Assembly (NCBI GenBank): GCA_037131655.1
Contig: JBAXQP010000136.1
Coordinates: 1-7,348, forward strand
Direction of reading: 5' to 3'
DNA length: 7,348 nucleotides
Source of the DNA: a bacterium
Lineage (GTDB): Bacteria > Armatimonadota > Fimbriimonadia > Fimbriimonadales > JBAXQP01
Made by a program: the position numbers and the translations under genes. Shown piece by piece: positions 1-6,077 of this stretch (positions within the stretch are counted from its first letter, which is position 1; each line of letters opens with the position of its first letter). The notes under the pieces were generated by a model. The model worked only from the letters and a program-made list of their open reading frames with translations. It searched no databases and was not told the DNA's origin.

Positions 1-295
1 AGAATGCGGCATGCCTGTTTGCTCCCTATGTCACGTGGGGCGGAGTTCACACGACCTCTTCACATCGTTCAGCGGCATCTCCAAAGTGAGGAGCGATCAC
101 TACGTGGCTATGAATGGATGTCCTGCATGGGTATCGACGTTTCCGCCGCTCCGCCAGATCGCCGAACGAAGTCAAACAACCTCACGGGGGGGGGCACGTC
201 ATCGGTCAAAAAGACTATTGTGTTCGCCCACCGACACTAGTATTGTCTCAAAAGTGATAAACCAAATACGTATTTGAACCACCCCCGGGGTACCC
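1..295. other. Upstream stretch with no supported gene
   Basis: Two overlapping frames stay open here on the + strand (to about 240 and 277), but neither has a convincing ribosome binding site or a translated sequence that resembles a known family, and all three forward frames are open at the window edge. The composition is more G+C-rich than the genes that follow. The stretch contains a run of nine G (186-194) and the left part of a palindrome next to gene 1. It may include the degraded 3' end of an upstream gene, but the sequence does not show this. Confidence 0.5.
186..194. repeat. Homopolymer run of nine G
   Basis: Nine consecutive G residues lie in the non-coding or unassigned stretch upstream of gene 1. 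Runs of this length can vary by slipped-strand mispairing, and are also a common place for sequencing errors. No recognisable gene crosses it, so no phase-variable product can be named. Confidence 0.9.
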
Positions 296-308
296 TTGGT
301 GGTTGAAA
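273..308. repeat. Imperfect palindrome overlapping the gene 1 ribosome binding site
   Basis: The arms TTTGAACCACC (273-283) and GGTGGTTGAAA (298-308) are inverted copies with a single G/G mismatch (276 against 305), around a GC-rich 14-base centre that itself holds CCCGGG. The right arm enters the purine-rich ribosome binding site of gene 1 (about 305-313). It could be an operator for a dimeric regulator or an mRNA hairpin that limits translation. No T run follows the right arm, so it is not a typical intrinsic terminator. Confidence 0.55.
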
Positions 309-322
309 AGAGGTTTCTGGTC

Positions 323-916
323 GTGGCGCATCAGGTTATAGCATTGAAATGTCCCAACTGCGGCGATGCAGTGGACACGGGGCAAAAGGTCTGCAAATTC
401 TGCAAGCAGCCAGTCATTATCTCTACCTTCAATAGCGTTTACTCGATGCCGATCCCTCTCGTAAACAAATATGCGGGTACATATAAGCAGGCATTATCTG
501 ATGACCCAAGTAACAGAGAACTCAATAATTCCATCGCAATGTGCTATTTGAAGTTAAAGTTGAATGACAAGGCGCTAAATGCCTTTGAGAAAGCGATGGA
601 GGATAATTTTGATAACTCTGAAACATTTTTTTATGCCGCCATCTGTCTTTTGAAAGGGCAAAAAGCATTTCTTACTACAAAGGCCTCAATAGATAAGATC
701 GAGGAATATATTAAAGCGGCGATTCTGCTTGAGCCGAAGGGTATCTATTATTACTTCTGGGCGTATATCAAATATGATTATTACGATAGAAAGTGCTACA
801 ACACTTCTCCAACATATCAGGACGCGTTGGCATTAGCAGAAACTGCCGGGGTATCGCCTTTTGATATTGAGCAGCTGTTTGGGATTTTAGGCGTTCAGCG
901 TCCCGAACCCTTATAG
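323..916 (+). CDS. Zinc-ribbon protein with TPR-like helical repeats
   Basis: A 197-residue soluble protein. A short zinc ribbon of the form CX2C-X10-CX2C (Cys10, Cys13, Cys24, Cys27) is followed by a helical region, with a TPR-like unit at about residues 55-95 (alternating small and aromatic residues, Asp/Asn-Pro before the helix, FEKAM at the end of the pair). A Tyr-rich segment near 150-162 and a helical tail complete it. There is no signal peptide or membrane segment. The role is probably protein-protein scaffolding; the ligand is unknown. I chose the GTG at 323 because GAAAAGAGG (305-313) sits nine bases upstream and the zinc ribbon then starts at residue 10; an in-frame TTG at 296 would add nine residues but has no clear ribosome binding site. 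Proteins of this shape occur near SPFH genes, as here, but the function is not established. Confidence 0.8.
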   Translation: MAHQVIALKCPNCGDAVDTGQKVCKFCKQPVIISTFNSVYSMPIPLVNKYAGTYKQALSDDPSNRELNNSIAMCYLKLKLNDKALNAFEKAMEDNFDNSETFFYAAICLLKGQKAFLTTKASIDKIEEYIKAAILLEPKGIYYYFWAYIKYDYYDRKCYNTSPTYQDALALAETAGVSPFDIEQLFGILGVQRPEPL

Positions 917-950
917 CGGCGATGCTATTGGCGACGTAATCGTCACAGGA

Positions 951-986
951 AAGGGAGGTGAAATATAAATGAAACATGCGGTGTGA
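951..986 (+). promoter_or_regulatory. Near-consensus ribosome binding site leading a five-codon ORF
   Basis: AAGGGAGGTG (951-960) is among the strongest Shine-Dalgarno sequences in the window and is correctly spaced from an ATG at 969. Translation from there would give only Met-Lys-His-Ala-Val before TGA (984-986). Reading on in the same frame gives no recognisable protein. It may be a leader peptide controlling gene 2, the relic of a deleted small gene, or a site where a base error hides a start. The surrounding gap, 917-1087, otherwise shows no gene. Confidence 0.4.
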
Positions 987-1087
987 TTGGGAGCAGGCTG
1001 CAACAACTTCTCATCTACACCTCTTTCGCGGAACGTCACAAACGAAACGAAATATTCTAAAACTTTTCAAACAGGGAGATCAACACA

Positions 1088-1702
1088 ATGTCAGTCGACA
1101 GCGCATTACTGAAAGGCAAGACGCCAGAACAAAAGCAGGCAATCAAGTACTTTTTGGACACTGGATGTATTGCGGCATTGACCCGCATGAAGGACGATGC
1201 TTACGACCAGGCGGTTCAGAGTAAACTTAACGCACTCAACCTCAAGCAGAGGGCGTTAGGGAAGATTGGTTTGGATGAAGATCAACTGAAAGCAATTGCG
1301 CCCGTTTTCTTGCACGGGTACACAGCCGAGGGTGCGCACGTACGAGTTGGTGCTGACGATCGTTTAAGGACCTCGAAGTACGACGCGACGTGGCTCTTTT
1401 TCAGCGACACTCAGGTGTATATGTATAGCTATACTCTTGACATGACTTCCGATGCGAAAAAGGAAAAAACGGAGGAGTATTTCTACAAAGACATCACGAA
1501 CTTCTCTACTTCTTCCGAAACCACGGACGCAAACAAAATCAGCGGCTGCCAAGGCGACAAGGTCACAAAGACCCAGCGCGAATACAGCAGATTTTCCCTT
1601 GTGGTCCCCGGAGATAAATTCACATGTTCGACCAGTGGGGTTCCTGATGCAGACAGATCTGTGAGCGCCATGAAACAGAAACTGCGGGAGAAAAAGCAGT
1701 AG
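1088..1702 (+). CDS. Unrecognised soluble protein, possible PH-like C-terminal half
   Basis: A 204-residue protein I cannot assign to a named family. Residues 1-75 are predicted mostly helical and rich in Lys, Gln and Ala. Residues about 95-182 alternate hydrophobic and polar residues with aromatic-rich strands (WLFF, VYMYSY) and a conserved-looking YKDITNFST segment, a pattern seen in bacterial PH-like beta domains that report on 'how a value is displayed at a membrane'; that fold assignment is inference. No signal peptide or membrane segment is visible. The tail is highly charged (KQKLREKKQ). The start is fixed by AGGGAG (1073-1078), nine bases before ATG. It follows the zinc-ribbon/TPR gene in the same direction and ends 20 bases before a strong terminator, so the two may form a short transcription unit. 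Confidence 0.75.
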   Translation: MSVDSALLKGKTPEQKQAIKYFLDTGCIAALTRMKDDAYDQAVQSKLNALNLKQRALGKIGLDEDQLKAIAPVFLHGYTAEGAHVRVGADDRLRTSKYDATWLFFSDTQVYMYSYTLDMTSDAKKEKTEEYFYKDITNFSTSSETTDANKISGCQGDKVTKTQREYSRFSLVVPGDKFTCSTSGVPDADRSVSAMKQKLREKKQ

Positions 1703-1722
1703 TATATGGGTAGTGCGTAAGG

Positions 1723-1757
1723 AAGCGGTCACGTCCGTTCCGACGTGACCGCTTTTT
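1723..1757 (+). terminator. Rho-independent terminator after gene 2
   Basis: A perfect stem of 11 bp, GCGGTCACGTC (1725-1735) with GACGTGACCGC (1742-1752), encloses a six-base loop and is followed at once by TTTTT (1753-1757). Two A residues at 1723-1724 can extend the stem to 13 bp by pairing with the first T residues. It separates gene 2 from the YidD-HerA-nuclease unit. Confidence 0.93.
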
Positions 1758-1786
1758 AGTATCCGAACCGAAACACACGTTGTGCG

Positions 1787-2200
1787 ATGCGCGACGACAT
1801 AATTACAACGCTCCACCCGGAAGGCTCCAGCAATAACATTCGGGTCGCGACAGAGAGACGAAAACTCGAGCGACCGCAGATTTGCTATGGGGAAGCCATA
1901 CTTAATGTGCTGATACCTCTAATTGTATCAGTTGGAGTAGGCTTTTGGAGTATGCGTTTCGCATTGACGTGCTTATGTGTGTTCACGGTAGTCAGGATGC
2001 GGGGAATCTTAATTTGGTTCATACGACTTTATCAACGCTATGCTTCGGCGGATATACGACTGGCCTGTGTATTTGAACCAGGTTGCTCGGAATACATGAT
2101 TCTGAGCATGCAAAAGTATGGGATTCTCAAAGGAATCAGCAAAGGCATAGAACGATTGAAACGATGCCACCTCCCAAACGGCGGCACTGATTATCCTTGA
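1787..2200 (+). CDS. yidD: YidD-like (DUF37) membrane protein insertion efficiency factor with N-terminal extension
   Basis: The C-terminal about 60 residues match the YidD/DUF37 family: Leu-Tyr-Gln-Arg-Tyr (81-85), the Cys94-X5-Cys100-Ser-Glu-Tyr motif, a Tyr-Gly-Ile-Leu-Lys-Gly helix (118-123 region by pattern) and a closing Arg-Cys127-His...Gly-Gly-Thr-Asp. Family members sit at the inner face of the membrane and help YidC/Sec insert proteins. At 137 residues it is longer than the usual 70-100: hydrophobic stretches at about 37-53 and 58-69 suggest one or two added membrane passes before an amphipathic helix. The ATG at 1787 has no clear ribosome binding site; an in-frame GTG at 1907 (residue 41) with GGGGAAG (1889-1895) upstream would give a 97-residue protein. 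Housekeeping yidD normally lies beside rnpA and yidC; here it is 25 bases ahead of a HerA ATPase gene, which points to a dedicated role for that system. Confidence 0.8.
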   Translation: MRDDIITTLHPEGSSNNIRVATERRKLERPQICYGEAILNVLIPLIVSVGVGFWSMRFALTCLCVFTVVRMRGILIWFIRLYQRYASADIRLACVFEPGCSEYMILSMQKYGILKGISKGIERLKRCHLPNGGTDYP

Positions 2201-2225
2201 ATGGTTAGTAAAGGAGCGGTGAATA

Positions 2226-4904
2226 ATGGATGATAAGATGAATATCATTTCTTCACTGCCGTTAGCGACTGAGGAGATCGTTGGATTTGGCGCTATTGAG
2301 ATTCTCTCAATACCCCATGTTTCCGTATTGCAGAAGCGTTTTACGGTTATCCCGAATATTGACACGGAATATAAGCAGGACATGGCGCGCCTGTTGTCGG
2401 AAATCTTCCAGAATTACAAATTGAACGATGACGGCGCCAGTGGTTTAAAAGATATTTCTCTAGAACTGCTTTGGTGTACAGAAGAAGCGCACAATCAGCC
2501 TTATAAGGCTAATATCAAGTTGTTTATAATCATCCGCGCAATTGACGATACTGTCACAAATGCAGAACATAGAGTGAACTCGCTCTTGCAGATATGCAAG
2601 GCGAGCCTGAGTTTTGGAAAATACGAATATCGGAGCATTTCCTTTGCAGAGTTCCATTCGCGAGTCCAGAAAATAGACGATCAAAGCATCATCGCTATCG
2701 TAAAAGAAGAACGGGTGGAGAATCTTCAGAATCCAATCTTACCGTTCTGTTTTGCATTCGCAAAACTTCCCACGACGGAGAACGACCTTAGCCGTGTCGT
2801 AAACGCCCTTATTGACCATCCAAATTGTGCTGTTTCATTTCAGATTCTGCCAACTATCTATTCCGCAGAAGAAGCAGATGCCGTCGGAAAGATGGCGCAA
2901 GCACTCGACACCTTACATAGAGGTGTCGCAGAGCAGGGCGTCGGTAATATTAGCTTCGCATTGGCAGAAAAACACGCCAGCGTATACAAATACTACGCTA
3001 ATAACAAACACACCTCTCTATTTGCGTTCAATATATTGGTGTTTGGCTCGTCTTCAGCCGCAAACTCCCTTTCAACCAGACTTTTAGGGCAACTCAACAT
3101 AGGAAACGAACTGCGTCTTATCCCGCTTACGGCAGACGAAGTACAGAAAGACACGAACTATTATCCGCTTCCTTGGGCGGTAAACGAGTTGTTGCTCAAC
3201 GCTAAACGCAGTCCGTGTCTATTGAATTCCGAACAGAACTTGAATGCTTACTACCGCCTACCATATATAATTACCGCAGAAGAAGCCTCCGAGTTTTTCC
3301 GCTTGCCCATCGGAAACGAAAATACTTCTGCCGGTCTTGTAATAAGTGAGTCGAGTAAGGCAAGCCACTCTTACGCCGGCAATATTATAGGCGGAGGCGA
3401 CATTGCGATTGGGCACCTTAAATCCTCCTCTCGAAGTTCTATAGGCATATCTTTAAAAGACCTCACGAAACACATGCTTGTCGTCGGAACCCCCGGTTCA
3501 GGCAAAACTACATTCTTGGTTAGTGTGCTCGACCGGTTGTGGAAAGACCACAGGATACCGTTCTTGGTCATCGAACCTGCCAAAAATGAATATCGGGCTT
3601 TGGTGCAAAGCATTCCGGATTTGCAGGTGTTCACACCAGGCAAGCATTCTATTTCGCCATTTGTGTTTAACCCTTTTGTGCCACCGAAGCATGTGAAACT
3701 GGAAGCCTACAAATCTACACTCAAGACTGCGTTTGCGGCAGCGGTATCCATGTCCACCCCGCTTGATAAGATTTTCGAAGAAGCGGTCAATAACTGCTAT
3801 TCCGATTTTCAATGGCTTGATACATATACTAGCGACAGCAAGGGGCAACCCTTCAATATTTCAGATTTCATCAAGTGCTTTCAGGAAACCTTTGAGCAAA
3901 TCGGCTATACGGGTGATGCTAAGAACATTGGGCGCGCAGGTGTTGTGCGGTTGAATAGCTTGGTAAATCTGTTTGATAACTATTTCTCAATTCCTATTGA
4001 GGATCTGCTGACCAAACCCACCATTATTGAATTGGCGGCTATCGACAACAGTGACCAAAAGGCATTGATTATCGCTTTATTGCTGTTGTCTATTTCGGCC
4101 TATGTAAACAGCAATTATATTGGCGAGGGTGGTTTGCGTAATGTTATTTTATTGGAAGAAGCCCATGTGCTTCTTGGCGCCGATCCCAGGCCAGCCGTGG
4201 AAGGCGAAGCCAATCCAAGCGCTATTGCACAGGGGTTAGTCAAGAGGATGCTTGCTGAAATCCGCTCTTACGGCGTTGGTATCGTTATTGCAGACCAATC
4301 ACCTCGTAAGGTTACAGCCGATGTTGTAGCACTCACTGATATTAAACTTGCATTCCGTCTGGTTGAAGCAAGCGATAAGCAAATTATCGCCGACAGCACC
4401 AATATGGTAGAGGTACATACCCAGCGACTCGCCAAACTGAAACCAGGCGAAGCATTTCTATTCTTTGGCCAACTGGATGAACCGGAGGAGCTTATAACTG
4501 AAGATTATCGGTTAGCTAATAACATTTCCATAACGTTGTCCGACGATCAGATAAGGTCACTATCCACTTATTGGGACGCAAAACAAGATAAGTTAAGACC
4601 ATACCCTGAATGCTGTTACACCCGATATTGTGGCACCACCTGCAATTGTGCACGCAGAACATTGGCGAGAGAGATTGCCCGCCGAATATTTGTTAAACAC
4701 TTTAAACCCGACAGTACCGATTTTGCGATTATCAAAAGCATACTAGGGCAGATTTCCAAATTGATTATAGACAACCTGAACGACGAACCTTTTGACCGTG
4801 AACTGCTGTCCTGTGTAAAGGTCCATTTGTTTCGTCGGATTCGATACGGAACGATAATGAACATCCCAAAGAAGACCGTTCAGACATCTTTAGAGAAAGT
4901 GTAG
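2226..4904 (+). CDS. HerA/FtsK-type DUF87 ATPase with C-terminal cysteine cluster
   Basis: An 892-residue P-loop ATPase of the HerA-FtsK class, which forms hexamers that pump DNA or, in related families, drive protein export. The N-terminal about 410 residues are not recognised in detail. The motor carries Walker A GTPGSGKT (421-428), a conserved FLVIEPAKNEYRAL stretch just after it, Walker B VILLEEAH (640-647) and a sensor-like ADQSPRK (689-695). Catalytic residues appear intact. After the motor, CysCys-X4-Cys-X3-Cys-X-Cys (796, 797, 802, 806, 808) could bind a metal, followed by a basic helical tail. No membrane segment is evident. AAGGAG (2211-2216) nine bases before ATG fixes the start. 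The nuclease gene begins 10 bases after the stop. HerA relatives pair with nucleases in DNA repair (NurA) and anti-phage systems (Sir2, DUF4297); the partner here is of a different, toxin-type nuclease family. Helicase versus protein-translocase activity cannot be decided from sequence. Confidence 0.9.
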   Translation: MDDKMNIISSLPLATEEIVGFGAIEILSIPHVSVLQKRFTVIPNIDTEYKQDMARLLSEIFQNYKLNDDGASGLKDISLELLWCTEEAHNQPYKANIKLFIIIRAIDDTVTNAEHRVNSLLQICKASLSFGKYEYRSISFAEFHSRVQKIDDQSIIAIVKEERVENLQNPILPFCFAFAKLPTTENDLSRVVNALIDHPNCAVSFQILPTIYSAEEADAVGKMAQALDTLHRGVAEQGVGNISFALAEKHASVYKYYANNKHTSLFAFNILVFGSSSAANSLSTRLLGQLNIGNELRLIPLTADEVQKDTNYYPLPWAVNELLLNAKRSPCLLNSEQNLNAYYRLPYIITAEEASEFFRLPIGNENTSAGLVISESSKASHSYAGNIIGGGDIAIGHLKSSSRSSIGISLKDLTKHMLVVGTPGSGKTTFLVSVLDRLWKDHRIPFLVIEPAKNEYRALVQSIPDLQVFTPGKHSISPFVFNPFVPPKHVKLEAYKSTLKTAFAAAVSMSTPLDKIFEEAVNNCYSDFQWLDTYTSDSKGQPFNISDFIKCFQETFEQIGYTGDAKNIGRAGVVRLNSLVNLFDNYFSIPIEDLLTKPTIIELAAIDNSDQKALIIALLLLSISAYVNSNYIGEGGLRNVILLEEAHVLLGADPRPAVEGEANPSAIAQGLVKRMLAEIRSYGVGIVIADQSPRKVTADVVALTDIKLAFRLVEASDKQIIADSTNMVEVHTQRLAKLKPGEAFLFFGQLDEPEELITEDYRLANNISITLSDDQIRSLSTYWDAKQDKLRPYPECCYTRYCGTTCNCARRTLAREIARRIFVKHFKPDSTDFAIIKSILGQISKLIIDNLNDEPFDRELLSCVKVHLFRRIRYGTIMNIPKKTVQTSLEKV

Positions 4905-4914
4905 GGCCTATAAT

Positions 4915-5616
4915 ATGGGAGGCAGTATCGACGGCGGTGAAAAGGGTGAGTTGGACGATATGTCTCATCTTTCTGACACATCAGGCGATGTTGAAAATGA
5001 CGTCCCCGATGATATCCCTGCGGATATACCAGAAGATGCTCCGGTTAGCGGCGACGATAACTTGGCTCGTGAGGCTTCGCCTGACATTCAAGAGGACATT
5101 CCGGAGGATGTGTCCGATAGCGAAACTGAAACCCCACGCGAAGGCGATGAGAAACCAGTCGATGATCATCCATTTAAGGCGGATGGAACGCTTAAAGAAA
5201 ACATTCGATATCACGCGGGAGAATTCGGATACGAGTATGAAACCGATGACAAAGGCCGTATTGACGATTTTCACGCTGACAAATTACAACTTACCGCGCG
5301 TGAGGACAGACTTCCCCATGATGGGGATACTCCTGGAAAACTGGAAGGTGACCAAGCCGGACATCTCGCAGGTGATCGATTTGGCGGTTCTCCCGAGATC
5401 GATAATTTGGTTTCTCAGTCGTCTCATGTTAATCTCAGCGAATACAAGAAGATAGAAAACCAATGGGCAAAGGCACTTGAAAACGGTCAGCATGTCAGTG
5501 CAAATGTCGATGTTGAATATGAGCAAGCTGATAGACGTCCTTCCGCATTCGATGTCGATTACGATATCGACGGCGAAGCCTTTTCACAAAGAATTCTTAA
5601 TGGAGAGAATCGCTGA
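4915..5616 (+). CDS. DNA/RNA non-specific endonuclease toxin (Endonuclea_NS_2 type) with acidic N-terminus
   Basis: A 233-residue protein. Residues about 95-230 match the beta-beta-alpha-metal nuclease domain that ends many LXG/polymorphic toxins such as Bacillus YeeF: GYEYETDDKGRI, EDRLPHDGD, then the active site GH (His150), with FGGSPEIDNLV, Asn173 and Glu181. The Asn-X7-Glu spacing equals that of Serratia nuclease (Asn119, Glu127), so catalysis looks preserved. The domain would cut DNA and RNA with a divalent metal. There is no LXG, WXG100, signal peptide or membrane segment. Residues about 24-80 are strongly acidic and hold imperfect DIPEDxP-like repeats. The first ATG has only a weak site (AGGG, 4903-4906); ATG at 4960 (residue 16), preceded by AAAGGGTGAG, is a real alternative. 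The gene is followed by a one-base overlap with its likely immunity gene. The toxin family call is firm; the role of the acidic region and the target are inferred. Confidence 0.88.
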   Translation: MGGSIDGGEKGELDDMSHLSDTSGDVENDVPDDIPADIPEDAPVSGDDNLAREASPDIQEDIPEDVSDSETETPREGDEKPVDDHPFKADGTLKENIRYHAGEFGYEYETDDKGRIDDFHADKLQLTAREDRLPHDGDTPGKLEGDQAGHLAGDRFGGSPEIDNLVSQSSHVNLSEYKKIENQWAKALENGQHVSANVDVEYEQADRRPSAFDVDYDIDGEAFSQRILNGENR

Positions 5617-6074
5617 TGAATGACAGTTTTGAGAATCGATTTAGCGAACTACAGGCAGATATGGTTTCTATTTGCCTTGAGTATGCAGAAAGAATGGCGG
5701 ATAAAGTATTCATATATGCATCATGTGAGGGCGATATTATCTCAAGCAATTTCTTTTACCAAGTTAACGGCCAATTGAAGAAGAAACACAAACTCAATGA
5801 TGATACCGATAGGCATTGTGATACATCTGTTAAGCGGCAACAAGCCGTCATGAAGATTCTAAACGACGATATTGAAGATATAAAGATCCTGTGCGCTCGA
5901 GTCAACAGGCCTATGCCAACAGAAATGAAACTTGTCTTCGACGTGAAAACAAGTGACTTGTCTGCAAAGTATCAGTATCAACCTATATACACCAACTCCA
6001 AAGATAAGACCGCTTTGACAATTTCCGAGGAATGGTTTGTACGGGTTGCTTCTGAATCAACAGGAGGGGTGTAA
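5616..6074 (+). CDS. YezG-like (DUF600) immunity protein
   Basis: A 152-residue cytosolic protein with the DUF600/YezG pattern: an N-terminal helix (FSELQADMVSICLEYAE), strands around VFIYASCEGDIISSNFFYQVNG (31-52 region), the Lys-rich KKKHKLN segment, a long helix (72-95), the family-typical RPMPTEMKLVFDV block (98-110), and a closing EEWF near 138-141. In Bacillus subtilis YezG neutralises the nuclease toxin YeeF, whose toxic domain is of the type encoded immediately upstream here. Its ATG overlaps the nuclease stop (TGATG), with GGAGAG (5602-5607) eight bases upstream, so translation is coupled and immunity is made with the toxin. The stop lies three bases before the SPFH gene's start. Binding to and inhibition of the upstream nuclease is a strong inference from family and position. 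Confidence 0.85.
   Translation: MNDSFENRFSELQADMVSICLEYAERMADKVFIYASCEGDIISSNFFYQVNGQLKKKHKLNDDTDRHCDTSVKRQQAVMKILNDDIEDIKILCARVNRPMPTEMKLVFDVKTSDLSAKYQYQPIYTNSKDKTALTISEEWFVRVASESTGGV
6062..6067 (+). promoter_or_regulatory. Strong ribosome binding site for the SPFH gene, inside the immunity gene
   Basis: AGGAGG, extended to AGGAGGGG, lies within the last codons of the immunity gene and ten bases before ATG 6078. The near-perfect match suggests high expression of the SPFH protein relative to the poorly initiated YidD and nuclease genes in the same transcript. Confidence 0.85.
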
Positions 6075-6077
6075 TCA

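Noticed and set aside
218..273. Possible promoter boxes upstream of gene 1 (TTGTGT/TATTGT or TTGTCT/TACGTA)
   Set aside because: Matches to the -35 and -10 consensus are too weak (three or four of six) to call a promoter.
4..277. Two overlapping + strand reading frames at the left edge
   Set aside because: Both lack a ribosome binding site and a family-like sequence, all three frames are open at the edge, and neither looks like the tail of a known protein.
976..1224. 82-codon + strand reading frame overlapping the start of gene 2
   Set aside because: It has no ribosome binding site placed for its ATG, overlaps a gene with a good start in another frame, and its translation is not protein-like in composition.
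1364..1816. 150-codon minus-strand reading frame opposite gene 2 and the terminator
   Set aside because: It runs through the terminator hairpin, opposes a well-supported gene, and shows no family features; it looks like a shadow of the + strand coding sequence.
4937..5455. 172-codon + strand frame inside the nuclease gene
   Set aside because: It is a frame-shifted shadow; the other frame carries the nuclease motifs with correct catalytic spacing.
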